The position numbers were made by a program, and so were the translations under genes. Shown in pieces: positions 16,805-26,590 of a stretch of 64,000 nucleotides of DNA. This DNA comes from Mesorhizobium sp. 1M-11 (GTDB lineage: Bacteria; Pseudomonadota; Alphaproteobacteria; Rhizobiales; Rhizobiaceae). Within the stretch, counting starts at the first letter, position 1. Every line of letters starts with the position of its first letter. The stretch spans positions 1 through 64,000 of the forward strand of contig NZ_LJSD01000076.1 in assembly GCF_001303895.1 (NCBI RefSeq). The letters are read 5' to 3'. Under the pieces are notes generated by a model. That model was not told the DNA's origin, did no database searches, and saw only the letters and a program-made list of their open reading frames with translations.

Positions 16805-17662
16805 ATGAAGGATGCTGGCGCGCCGTCGGGGCCGCTCGTCCAGCGCATGCTTGCGCGCAGTTGGGCGAATACGGCCGGCACATTCGCCGTGATTGGCCGT
16901 CGCTTCCGTCAGCGGCCGGCCCGGTATGATCGCATATTCTGGCTGTCCTGGACGCTCGGCTGCAGCCTTCTGGCCGGACTGGCGGCAATCTTCCTGGATC
17001 GTGCCTCGGTTTGTAATTGGCCTCCTGCATTTAAAGCAGTGGCGGAAATGTCGACGCCTCTCGGTCTTGGCGAATGGTATCTCTGGCCAGCGGCTGGCTG
17101 GCTTCTGGTTGCCAACCAAATCGATTGGTCTCGCCTGGGGCGCAAGCAGCTTATGGCGGTCTATAACCGCACCTCGGTCGCGCTTTTCGTGCTCGTGGCA
17201 GTTGGACTGCCCGGTCTGCTCACCATCGTCCTGAAAATATTGATCGGCCGCGCACGCCCGGCGCTGTATGACGAATATGGAGCATTCTCGTTCCATGCAT
17301 TCACCGTAAAGGCGATCTTCGCCTCCTTCCCGTCCGGCCACGCCACCACAATCGGATCGGTCACGGCCATCCTGGTGCTTTTTTTCCCCCGCGGGAAATA
17401 CGCATTCCTGCTTCTTGGATTGTGGTTCGCCTCGACACGCATCTTCGTCGGCGCCCACTATCCCAGCGATACCATCGTCGGCTTCGGTCTCGGCTTCGGC
17501 TTAGCCGTGCTGGCAGCGATCGTTTGTGCCCGGCTGGGCTTCCTGTTCCGCTCGAATCCGATTGGGCTGCCGCGCTTGAGACGCACTGTCTGGTGCACGC
17601 CGAAAGCTGAGCGGACGTTAGGCTTGCAGGTTGCTCACAACCAGCCGGCAGTTCAGCACTAG
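16805..17662 (+). CDS. PAP2-family membrane phosphatase (lipid phosphatase)
   Basis: A 285-residue protein with six hydrophobic segments and all three PAP2 motifs: KILIGRARP, SFPSGHA, and STRIFVGAHYPSD, which carry the catalytic His and Asp. These enzymes remove phosphate from lipids at the outer face of the inner membrane. In rhizobia, LpxE and LpxF of this superfamily take the 1- and 4'-phosphates off lipid A; undecaprenyl-pyrophosphate phosphatase activity is the other common role. I chose ATG 16805 because TAAGGGG lies 8 bp before it; an upstream in-frame start at 16739 has none. Its place behind the glycosyl-transfer genes favours lipid A remodelling. Confidence 0.83.
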   Translation: MKDAGAPSGPLVQRMLARSWANTAGTFAVIGRRFRQRPARYDRIFWLSWTLGCSLLAGLAAIFLDRASVCNWPPAFKAVAEMSTPLGLGEWYLWPAAGWLLVANQIDWSRLGRKQLMAVYNRTSVALFVLVAVGLPGLLTIVLKILIGRARPALYDEYGAFSFHAFTVKAIFASFPSGHATTIGSVTAILVLFFPRGKYAFLLLGLWFASTRIFVGAHYPSDTIVGFGLGFGLAVLAAIVCARLGFLFRSNPIGLPRLRRTVWCTPKAERTLGLQVAHNQPAVQH

Positions 17663-17670
17663 GCTGCCAA

Positions 17671-18324
17671 CTATCCTTGTTCCAGCCCACCATAACGACG
17701 CACTAGGGAAGCCATGGCAGGCGAGTGCGCGGCCACCTCGTGATCGAGACCTGCCGCGACGCCTTCCCGGTCGGCAACCGGCCGATTCTGGCTGACTTTC
17801 CATTTGCCGGTGATGTTTTCCACGGTGATTTCGAGCCCAATGATGCCCTTGATCTGCGCCTGGATGAACTCTGGCGGGGCATCCGTGACAGCCCAGGCCT
17901 GCTCGCGCCCGCCTTCCTGCTGCCTGGTGAGGTCGGCGATCTGCCGGGCAAGCCAGGCGCTGTCGTCCTTGATCTGCGCCGTTCCACGCACTTGCACTGA
18001 GGCATAATTCCAGGTCGGTACCACCTTGCCGGTTTGCCGCTTGGTTTCGTACCAGGACGGCGTGACGTAGGCATCTTCCCCCTGGAAGACGATCAGAACC
18101 TTGGCCGATGGATTGTCCGCAATCAGGCGCCAGTGCGGATTGGCCTTGGCCAGATGTGCTCTAAGCATGCCATGCTTGCCAGTTTCTCCATCGAGCAGGA
18201 AAGGGATTGGATCGGCGACAGGTCCGTCCTCGCCATTGGAGATCAACAGTCCCAGCGGATGCGCGCGGATCAGCCCATGCAGGACTTCGAGGCGCGTCTC
18301 GTTGAAATGTGGCGGTTGGTACAC
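17671..18324 (-). CDS. PaiB-like FMN-binding protein
   Basis: A 217-residue protein starting MYQPPHFNETRLEVLHGLI and continuing with HPLGLLIS, the recognisable opening of the PaiB / FMN-binding negative regulator family (split-barrel flavin fold). It has no helix-turn-helix, so direct DNA binding is doubtful despite the family name. Conserved parts include ANPHW, VIFQGEDAYVTPSWY and VPTWNYASV, which line the flavin pocket in relatives. It lies 78 bp downstream of a GNAT acetyltransferase gene. In Bacillus, paiA (GNAT) and paiB are neighbours, so the pair here may be a counterpart. The gene converges with the PAP2 phosphatase gene, 8 bp apart. Confidence 0.85.
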   Translation of the reverse strand: MYQPPHFNETRLEVLHGLIRAHPLGLLISNGEDGPVADPIPFLLDGETGKHGMLRAHLAKANPHWRLIADNPSAKVLIVFQGEDAYVTPSWYETKRQTGKVVPTWNYASVQVRGTAQIKDDSAWLARQIADLTRQQEGGREQAWAVTDAPPEFIQAQIKGIIGLEITVENITGKWKVSQNRPVADREGVAAGLDHEVAAHSPAMASLVRRYGGLEQG

Positions 18325-18402
18325 GGATCAATCCTTCTTTCGGGACGACCCTGCCGCCAACATGCCCAGCAAGCAATACGCCTGCAGGGATATAAGGCTG
18401 TC

Positions 18403-18840
18403 TCAGCCGAGTTGCGCCAGATGCAGCAGCGGGAAGGGTTTTCCCGAACCATCGAGTTCGGAACGCCCGACCTGTGTGAAGCCGCATTTGAGATAGAAGG
18501 CCAGCGCGCCGGGGTTCTGTTCGTTGACGTCCACCTTCAATCGCCCTTTGAGGGCAACGGCATGGTCGATCAGTTGCTTGCCGATGCCGCGCCCGTGGTG
18601 GGCAGGATCGATGAACAACATTTCCAGATTCACCCCGTCCAGTCCGGAAAATCCCGTGGCCCGGCCGTCTTCGCCTTCGGCGACATACACCTCCAACGCC
18701 GGTATGTACTGGTCGCGCAGCTGTGGCAGGAAGAACTGGATGTCCTCCTCGGTCAGGAAATGATGCGTGGCACGTACGGCGGCAAGCCAGATATCGACCA
18801 GGCGCGCGGTATCGCGCTTGGTATGAGGTCTGATCTTCAT
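18403..18840 (-). CDS. GNAT-family N-acetyltransferase
   Basis: A 145-residue GNAT protein. The acetyl-CoA pyrophosphate loop is HHGRGIGKQLI (Q/RxxGxG/A type), after strand four LEMLFIDP. The C-terminal strand AFYLKCGFTQVG matches the FYxxxGF box. RATHHFLTEEDI near residue 25 resembles the YjaB/YiaC-like small acetyltransferases. The substrate is unknown; proximity to a PaiB-like gene hints at PaiA-like polyamine acetylation but does not prove it. It follows the alpha/beta hydrolase gene by 33 bp on the same strand, so all three may be one transcript. Confidence 0.87.
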   Translation of the reverse strand: MKIRPHTKRDTARLVDIWLAAVRATHHFLTEEDIQFFLPQLRDQYIPALEVYVAEGEDGRATGFSGLDGVNLEMLFIDPAHHGRGIGKQLIDHAVALKGRLKVDVNEQNPGALAFYLKCGFTQVGRSELDGSGKPFPLLHLAQLG

Positions 18841-18873
18841 GTCCGGTCCTGCTGCCGGCGCCGGCAGTATGTT

Positions 18874-19548
18874 CTAGCGCAGCCGCTTCGGGCGCGGGTC
18901 GGCCAGTTCGCCGGCGAGACGGCGGTCGAGATAATCCGCGCATTCCTCAATCAGCAACTCAGCGTCATTGGCAAAGAAGTGGTTCGCGCCCGGAAGCGTC
19001 TTCTGAGTGATGGTGATGCCCTTCTGGGTGTGCAACTTGTCGACCAGCCCCTGCACGTCCTTGGCTGGCGCCACCTTGTCGGCATCGCCATGGATGATCA
19101 GGCCTGACGACGGGCAGGGCGCCAGGAAGGAGAAATCGTAGGTGTTGGGCTGCGGTGCCACCGAGATGAAACCTTCGATTTCCGGGCGACGCATCAAAAG
19201 CTGCATACCGATCCAGGCGCCGAAGGAATAGCCGGCCACCCAGCAGCTTTTGGAGTCGGGATGCAGCGACTGTACCCAGTCGAGCGCGGCTGCGGCGTCT
19301 GAAAGTTCGCCTGTGCCGTGGTCGAACTCGCCTTGGCTGCGGCCGATACTGCGGAAATTGAAGCGCAGCGTGGTGAAATTGCGCTTCTGGAACATGTAGA
19401 AGAGGTCGTAGACGATCTTGTTGTTCATCGTGCCGCCGAACTGCGGATGCGGATGCAGGACGATGGCGATCGGCGCGCTCTTTTCCTTGGAAGGCTGGTA
19501 GCGACCTTCAAGGCGGCCGGCCGGACCGGCGAAAATGACCTCTGGCAT
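18874..19548 (-). CDS. Alpha/beta hydrolase (dienelactone-hydrolase-like), conserved next to suf
   Basis: A 224-residue hydrolase with a full catalytic triad: Ser in AGYSFGAWIG, Asp in IHGDADKVAP, His in LPGANHFF. HPHPQFGGTMNNKIV near the start forms the oxyanion region. It lacks a signal peptide, so it is cytoplasmic. The gene is divergent from the suf operon, with about 240 bp between the start codons holding the Irr-box-like palindrome. This arrangement is frequent in rhizobia, but a link of the hydrolase to Fe-S assembly is unproven. The substrate is unknown. Confidence 0.85.
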   Translation of the reverse strand: MPEVIFAGPAGRLEGRYQPSKEKSAPIAIVLHPHPQFGGTMNNKIVYDLFYMFQKRNFTTLRFNFRSIGRSQGEFDHGTGELSDAAAALDWVQSLHPDSKSCWVAGYSFGAWIGMQLLMRRPEIEGFISVAPQPNTYDFSFLAPCPSSGLIIHGDADKVAPAKDVQGLVDKLHTQKGITITQKTLPGANHFFANDAELLIEECADYLDRRLAGELADPRPKRLR

Positions 19549-19643
19549 GAATAACTCCTGGTGTACGCTTTATGGCGTTTGAACAATTCCTGCTTCGGCC
19601 CCAATCCAAGCTTGACGCAAGGCGAGCGTCTACCTAGAAGCTA

Positions 19644-19662
19644 GTTTAGAACTGTTCAAAAC
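19644..19662. promoter_or_regulatory. Irr-box (iron control element)-like palindrome upstream of suf
   Basis: GTTTAGAACTGTTCAAAAC is a 9-1-9 inverted repeat with one mismatch. It closely resembles the ICE motif bound by the haem-responsive regulator Irr in rhizobia and Bradyrhizobium (roughly TTTAGAA-N3-TTCTAAA). It lies about 130 bp before the first suf start codon. Irr or RirA control of suf is known in several Rhizobiales; binding here is inferred from sequence. Confidence 0.55.
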
Positions 19663-19792
19663 TGCATGGCCGAGATGTAAGGCTCTGCCATTGCTGCCGC
19701 AAGCCGCGTAATAGGACGGCTGGCCTTGGAATTTCAAGGAAATAACGCTTCTCTTTGCGAGAGCGGGTTTTGAAGGGAAAACACCGGGTAAA

Positions 19793-20953
19793 ATGGCCGA
19801 GCCTCGCGCCTATCTCGACTACAATGCCAGTGCGCCGCTGCTACCTGCGGCGCGCGTGGCCGTGGTCGCGGCACTCGATGCGGCAAATCCCTCCTCGGTG
19901 CATGCCGAAGGCCGTGCGGCGCGGCGCCTGATCGAAGACGCGCGCCGCGATGTGGCGGCATTGGTCAATGCCAAGCCCGACCATGTCGTCTTCACCTCCG
20001 GTGCCACGGAGGCGGCGGTAACACTGCTCTCTCCCGACTGGCGCATGGGTCGTGCGGCGCTGCGCATGGCGCACCTTTATGTTTCCAAGGCCGAACACCC
20101 TTGCCTGCTCAATGGCGGTCGTTTCACTCCAGAAAAGATCTCGCGCATTGGCGTGACGTCAGACGGTATCGTCGACCTCGGCGCTTTGGCGCTGGCGCTC
20201 GCAGGGCATGACAAAGCCGCAGGCCTGCCTCTGATCGCCATCCATGCTGCCAACAACGAGACCGGTGTCATCCAGCCGATCGGCGAGATCGCTACGATCG
20301 TGAAAGCGGCCGGCGGCGTGCTGGTCGTGGATGCGGTGCAGGCGGCGGGGCGCTTTCCGATCGATATGTCAGTGCCTTATGCCGATTATTTGATTCTCTC
20401 CTCGCACAAGATTGGCGGCCCGAAGGGCGTCGGCGCCATCGTCGCCGCTTCCGACCTGATGATGCCGGCCCCGCTAGTTACCGGCGGCGGCCAGGAGAAG
20501 GGCCATCGCGGCGGCACTGAGAACCTTGCCGCCATTGCCGGTTTCGGCGCGGCTGCGCGCGAGGCGCTCATTGCTCTTGGCGGTATTGCGGCGGTCCGGC
20601 AGCGGCGCGACGTCATTGAGGCGATCGTGACCGAACTGGTGCCGGACGCTGAAATTTTTGGAAAGCGCGTCGAACGCCTTGCGAATACGACGTTCTTCGC
20701 TATTCCGGGCGCCAAGGCCGAGACGGCGCAGATCGCCTTCGATCTGGCGGGTATCGCACTGTCGGCAGGTTCTGCCTGTTCGTCCGGCAAGGTCGGGCCG
20801 AGCCATGTGCTGAAGGCGATGGGCTGTGGCGAGGATGGTGGAGCGCTGCGCGTGTCGATTGGCGCCGCCACGACCGCCGAGGACGTCGAACGGTTTCGCA
20901 AGGCGCTGGCCGGTATTGCCGCTCGCCGCGCCGCGCGGGAAAGAGCCGCCTGA
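19793..20953 (+). CDS. sufS2: Cysteine desulfurase, IscS/NifS group, first gene of the suf operon
   Basis: A 386-residue class V PLP enzyme that takes sulfur from cysteine and passes it on as a persulfide. The PLP lysine is in SSHKIGGPKG near residue 205. The catalytic cysteine is in SAGSACSSGKVGPSH near residue 328; this flexible CSSGK loop defines the group I (IscS/NifS) type, unlike the SufS further down. It reads YLDYNASAPL at the start, as usual. ATG 19793 is preceded by GAAGGGA. In rhizobial nomenclature this leading desulfurase is called SufS2 (sufS2BCDS1XA). There is no iscU or iscR nearby. Confidence 0.9.
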   Translation: MAEPRAYLDYNASAPLLPAARVAVVAALDAANPSSVHAEGRAARRLIEDARRDVAALVNAKPDHVVFTSGATEAAVTLLSPDWRMGRAALRMAHLYVSKAEHPCLLNGGRFTPEKISRIGVTSDGIVDLGALALALAGHDKAAGLPLIAIHAANNETGVIQPIGEIATIVKAAGGVLVVDAVQAAGRFPIDMSVPYADYLILSSHKIGGPKGVGAIVAASDLMMPAPLVTGGGQEKGHRGGTENLAAIAGFGAAAREALIALGGIAAVRQRRDVIEAIVTELVPDAEIFGKRVERLANTTFFAIPGAKAETAQIAFDLAGIALSAGSACSSGKVGPSHVLKAMGCGEDGGALRVSIGAATTAEDVERFRKALAGIAARRAARERAA

Positions 20954-21131
20954 AGGCGGGAAGAATTCAGGCTTCGGCCTGGTAGAGCCGTGTGTTCCTG
21001 TTGGCCGGGTGTTTTCTTGGCCGGAGCGCACTATATGGAACTTACGCCGCCAAGTACGGCCCGCATCGGGCCGGTGGTGCCATAGTTTGAAAACGGCCGG
21101 GCCTTGACCTCGGCATGGATGGAGAACGCTT

Positions 21132-22661
<1,530 letters not shown>

Positions 22662-22688
22662 CCGCTCAAAAAGATTCAGGAAGAACAA

Positions 22689-23444
22689 ATGCTTGAGATC
22701 AAGAACCTGCATGCCCGCATCGCCGAGGATGGCACCGAGATCATCCGCGGGCTGAACCTGACGGTTAACAAGGGCGAAGTGGCCGCCATCATGGGCCCGA
22801 ACGGCTCCGGCAAGTCGACGCTGTCCTATATCCTTGCCGGTCGCGAGGACTACGAGGTCACCGAAGGCGACATCCTCTACAACGGCGAGTCGATCCTGGA
22901 GATGGACCCGGCAGAGCGTGCCGCCGCGGGCATCTTCCTCGCTTTCCAGTATCCGATGGAGATACCGGGCGTGGCGACGATGGAATTCCTGAAAGTGGCC
23001 ATGAACGCGCAGCGCAAGGCGCGCGGTGAAGAGCCGCTGAAGGTGCCGGAATTCCTGAAGCTGGTGAAGGAGGCCGCCGCCTCGCTTAACATGGACATTG
23101 CCATGCTGAAGCGTCCGCTCAATGTCGGCTTCTCCGGCGGCGAGAAGAAGCGGGCCGAAATCCTGCAGATGAAGCTGCTCGAGCCGAAGCTGTGCGTGCT
23201 GGACGAAACCGATTCCGGCCTCGACATCGACGCGCTGAAGATCGTCTCCGACGGCGTCAACGCACTGCGTTCGCCCGACCGCGCCATCGTCGTCATCACT
23301 CACTACCAGCGCCTGCTCGAGCACATCGTGCCGGACAGCGTGCACGTGCTCTACAAAGGTCAGGTCATCAAATCCGGCGACAAGTCGCTGGCGCTCGACC
23401 TCGAAGCCAATGGTTATGCCGGCGTGATCGGCGAGGCTGCTTGA
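22689..23444 (+). CDS. sufC: Suf ATPase SufC
   Basis: A 251-residue ABC-type ATPase with Walker A GPNGSGKST near residue 38, Q-loop FQYPMEIPG, signature NVGFSGGEKKRAEIL near residue 145 and Walker B LCVLDETDSGLD. Suf-type features (DETDSGLDIDALKIV and the closing ITHYQRLLEHIVPD) separate it from transporter ATPases. Its ATP hydrolysis drives conformational change in the SufBD pair. It follows sufB by 27 bp and precedes sufD by 10 bp. Confidence 0.97.
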   Translation: MLEIKNLHARIAEDGTEIIRGLNLTVNKGEVAAIMGPNGSGKSTLSYILAGREDYEVTEGDILYNGESILEMDPAERAAAGIFLAFQYPMEIPGVATMEFLKVAMNAQRKARGEEPLKVPEFLKLVKEAAASLNMDIAMLKRPLNVGFSGGEKKRAEILQMKLLEPKLCVLDETDSGLDIDALKIVSDGVNALRSPDRAIVVITHYQRLLEHIVPDSVHVLYKGQVIKSGDKSLALDLEANGYAGVIGEAA

Positions 23445-23454
23445 GGGGGCTGTC

Positions 23455-24723
23455 ATGAATGTACATGCTCAACCGCAGCTGACCCAGGCCGAGACGGCGC
23501 TGATCGATGCCTTCGGCGAGCGGCAGTCGCTGCTGCCGGGCGATGGCGAGGTCATGGTTCGGCGCGACAACGCCGTCGAAGCGCTCAAGGCCGGCCTGCC
23601 GACCAAGCGCATCGAAAGCTGGCACTACACTAACCTGCGCACCTTGCTGCCGGCGGTGCCGGGTTTTGATCCTTCGGCAAGCGCCAAGGCGATCGCCCCG
23701 GTGATCGACGGTTCGACCGTGGTTTCGGTGCTGAATGGCGCCGCCGCAGCCAAGTTCCCGACGGTCGAAGGTGTTTCGTTCGCCCGCCTGTCGGACAAAC
23801 TGACCGACGGCAGCTTTGCACCGGCGCTGGATCTCTATGGTCCCGATGATGCCATCGGTGCGCTCAACACTGCCTTTGTTGCCGATGGCGTGTTCGTCGA
23901 CGTGGCCGATGGGATCGAACTGGAAAAGCCGATCGAACTGCAGAATGTGCAGGCCGGTGGCCAGAGCCATGTGCGGTTGCCGGTCCGCGTCGGCAAGGGC
24001 GCCAAGGCGGTCATCGTCGAACACCAGACCGGCGAGGGTGCGGCGCTCACTTCGTCCGTCAGCCAACTGACGCTGGACGAGGGTGCGGAGGCGACCTGGC
24101 TGATCGTGCAGGAGCAGCCGGAGACGGCTTCGCATCTTGCCCAGTTCAAGGCCTGGATCGGCAAGGACGCCAAGCTCACTTTGTTCTTCCTGAATGCGGG
24201 CGGCAAGCTGGTGCGCCAGGAAGTCGTCGTCGCCACCAAGGGCGAAGGCGCGGATTTCAAGCTGCGCGGCGTCAATCTCCTGGCCGGTGACACGCACACG
24301 GACGTGACCATGGTGCTCGACCATGCCGTACCGCATACGACGTCGACGGAAGTGATCCGCAACGTCGTCACCGGCAAGGCGCGTGGCGTTTTCCAGGGGC
24401 GTATCAATGTGCATCAATACGCCCAGAAGACAGATGCCAAGATGGCCTGCAACACCTTGCTGTTGTCGGACGACGGCGAGTTCTCGACCAAGCCGGAGCT
24501 GGAAATCTTCGCCGACGACGTGCAGTGCGGCCATGGCGCCACGGTCACCGAGATCGACCACGGCCATCTTTTCTACCTGATGGCGCGCGGTATCGATGAG
24601 AAGACCGCGCGTGGCTTGCTGGTGAAAGCCTTCGTCGCCGAAGTGATCGAGGAACTGGAAGACGAGCAGATCGTCGAGACGCTGGAAGGCAAACTCGACG
24701 AATGGTTCGCTACGCATGGCTAG
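23455..24723 (+). CDS. sufD: Fe-S cluster scaffold component SufD
   Basis: A 422-residue SufD. ESWHYTNLRTLLP near residue 50 and the beta-helix motif HQYAQKTDAKMACNTLLLS followed by CGHGATVTEIDHGHLFYLMARG are diagnostic. It pairs with SufB and SufC; the conserved His in the CGHGATV segment is needed for iron acquisition in E. coli SufD. Start ATG lies 10 bp after sufC, preceded by GAGGGGG. Length and residues suggest a working protein. Confidence 0.96.
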   Translation: MNVHAQPQLTQAETALIDAFGERQSLLPGDGEVMVRRDNAVEALKAGLPTKRIESWHYTNLRTLLPAVPGFDPSASAKAIAPVIDGSTVVSVLNGAAAAKFPTVEGVSFARLSDKLTDGSFAPALDLYGPDDAIGALNTAFVADGVFVDVADGIELEKPIELQNVQAGGQSHVRLPVRVGKGAKAVIVEHQTGEGAALTSSVSQLTLDEGAEATWLIVQEQPETASHLAQFKAWIGKDAKLTLFFLNAGGKLVRQEVVVATKGEGADFKLRGVNLLAGDTHTDVTMVLDHAVPHTTSTEVIRNVVTGKARGVFQGRINVHQYAQKTDAKMACNTLLLSDDGEFSTKPELEIFADDVQCGHGATVTEIDHGHLFYLMARGIDEKTARGLLVKAFVAEVIEELEDEQIVETLEGKLDEWFATHG

Positions 24724-24812
24724 AGAGTAAGGGACAGGGAGTAGCGAATAGGGGGCAGGGAGAGTGGCGCGATCTTTGCTACTCCCCATTCACTATTCGC
24801 TTCGAGCAGGAA
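24724..24812. repeat. Intergenic repeat of GAGTAGCGAATAG-type words between sufD and sufS
   Basis: The 89-bp gap carries GGGAGTAGCGAATAG (24737-24751) and reverse-complement pieces GCTACTCCC (24778-24786) and CTATTCGCT (24793-24801). The same kind of words (GTAGCGAGGTAGTGAGTAG) recur in a clean hairpin at 59508-59564, so both look like copies of one small repeat family. It could weakly attenuate or process the suf message. Confidence 0.6.
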
Positions 24813-26057
24813 ATGGACCACGTGCTGAACACCACCGCTCCCTACGATGTCGAGGCGATCCGCCGCGACTTCCCGATTCTGTCACGCGAGGTCTACGGCA
24901 AGCCGCTGGTCTATCTCGACAATGGCGCTTCGGCGCAGAAGCCGCAGGCTGTGCTGGACACCATCCAGCACGCCTATTCCCAGGAATATGCCAACGTCCA
25001 TCGCGGCCTGCACTTCCTGTCGAACGCTGCCACAGATGCCTATGAAAAGGCACGTGAAACCGTGCGGCGGTTCCTGAATGGGCCCAGCACCGACAACATC
25101 GTCTTCACCTCTAACACCACGGCCGCGATCAACACCGTGGCATATGGCTGGGGCATGCCGAACATCGGTGAGGGCGACGAGATCGTGCTCTCCATCATGG
25201 AGCACCATTCCAACATCGTGCCGTGGCATTTCATCCGTGAACGCCAGGGCGCCAAGCTGGTCTGGGTGCCGGTGGATGATTTCGGGGCCTTCCACATCGA
25301 GGAATTCGAAAAGCGGCTGACCGATCGCACCAAGCTTGTCGCCATCACCCAGATGTCGAACGCGCTGGGCACCGTGACGCCGATCAAGGAGATCTGCCGG
25401 ATAGCGCATCAGCGTGGCATCCCGGTTCTGGTCGACGGCAGCCAGAGCGCCGTGCACATGCCGATCGACGTGCAAGACCTCGACTGCGACTTTTTCGTCT
25501 TCACCGGCCACAAGGTCTACGGTCCTTCCGGCATCGGTGTGCTCTACGGCAAGAAAGAGCGGCTCGAGGCGATGCGGCCCTTCATGGGCGGTGGCGAAAT
25601 GATTGAGGAGGTGACGGAAGATATCGTCACCTACAACGACCCGCCGCACCGTTTCGAGGCCGGCACGCCGCCGATCGTGCAGGCGATCGGCCTGGGTGCC
25701 GCGCTCGAATATATGGAAAAGGTGGGGCGCGAGCGTATTGCCGCGCATGAGGCCGACTTGAAGACCTATGCGCATGAGCGGCTGCGTTCGATCAACTCGC
25801 TGCGCATCTTCGGCGACGCGCCGGACAAGGGCGCCATCATCTCCTTCGAACTCAAGGGCATCCATGCCCACGACGTGTCGATGGTGATTGATCGGCAGGG
25901 TGTTGCGGTCCGCGCGGGCACGCATTGTGCTCAGCCGCTGTTGAAACGCTTCGGTGTTACCTCCACATGCAGGGCATCCTTCGGCATGTACAACACGCGC
26001 GCCGAAGTTGACGCCCTCGTCGAGGCGCTGGAAAAAGCACGGAAATTCTTCGGGTAA
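24813..26057 (+). CDS. sufS: Cysteine desulfurase SufS
   Basis: A 414-residue group II class V desulfurase. The PLP lysine is in FFVFTGHKVYGPSGIGVLYG and the catalytic cysteine in RAGTHCAQPLL near residue 373, the tight RxGxHC loop of SufS/CsdA. I chose ATG 24813 (MDHVLNTTAPYDVEAIRRDFP) preceded by GAGCAGGAA; an in-frame start at 24702 would translate the repeat and the end of sufD. Two desulfurases in one operon is normal for rhizobia; no SufE gene is present, so the sulfur acceptor must be elsewhere, or SufB accepts it directly. Confidence 0.95.
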   Translation: MDHVLNTTAPYDVEAIRRDFPILSREVYGKPLVYLDNGASAQKPQAVLDTIQHAYSQEYANVHRGLHFLSNAATDAYEKARETVRRFLNGPSTDNIVFTSNTTAAINTVAYGWGMPNIGEGDEIVLSIMEHHSNIVPWHFIRERQGAKLVWVPVDDFGAFHIEEFEKRLTDRTKLVAITQMSNALGTVTPIKEICRIAHQRGIPVLVDGSQSAVHMPIDVQDLDCDFFVFTGHKVYGPSGIGVLYGKKERLEAMRPFMGGGEMIEEVTEDIVTYNDPPHRFEAGTPPIVQAIGLGAALEYMEKVGRERIAAHEADLKTYAHERLRSINSLRIFGDAPDKGAIISFELKGIHAHDVSMVIDRQGVAVRAGTHCAQPLLKRFGVTSTCRASFGMYNTRAEVDALVEALEKARKFFG

Positions 26058-26062
26058 GAACC

Positions 26063-26455
26063 ATGGAAGACGCCGCGATCACCGAAACAGAGGCATTGCA
26101 GACCGCCACGGCGGATGCTGCTCCCGCTTCCGCCATTCCCGCCGATGAACTGGCGCGCATCACCGACGACATCGTTTCGGCGCTGAAGACGGTGTACGAT
26201 CCGGAAATCCCCGCCGACATCTATGAACTCGGACTGGTTTATAAGATCGACATCGAGGACGACCGCACGGTTAAGATCGACATGACGCTGACCGCGCCAG
26301 GCTGTCCGGTGGCCGGCGAGATGCCTGGCTGGGTCGAGAACGCTGTTGGCACCGTGGAAGGTGTCTCAGGTGTCGAGGTCAAGATGGTGTTCGACCCGCC
26401 ATGGACGCCCGACCGCATGTCGGAAGAGGCTCAGGTCGCGGTGGGGTGGTATTAG
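26063..26455 (+). CDS. sufT: SufT / MIP18-family (DUF59) Fe-S maturation protein
   Basis: A 130-residue protein with a variable Ala-rich N-terminus, then the DUF59 core: VYDPEIPADIYELGLVYKIDI and MTLTAPGCPVAGEMPGWV with the conserved cysteine. In other bacteria SufT helps load Fe-S proteins under high demand. It starts 5 bp after sufS, so it is co-translated. Called SufX in some rhizobial operons. Confidence 0.92.
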   Translation: MEDAAITETEALQTATADAAPASAIPADELARITDDIVSALKTVYDPEIPADIYELGLVYKIDIEDDRTVKIDMTLTAPGCPVAGEMPGWVENAVGTVEGVSGVEVKMVFDPPWTPDRMSEEAQVAVGWY

Positions 26456-26590
26456 CGCGCCGCGCGTCTTCGGACGCGCAAAGGACGCTCTACACTTTTT
26501 CTGGCCGTCTTGCATGGCTGTGAAAACTTCACCATCTTATAGCTAGACTCGTTCCGTGGGCCTTGAACCCGCGTGAAACTGGAGAATGAC

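Noticed and set aside
23368..24789. 473-codon minus-strand frame opposite sufD
   Set aside because: Antisense to sufD over its whole length, and low-complexity in composition.
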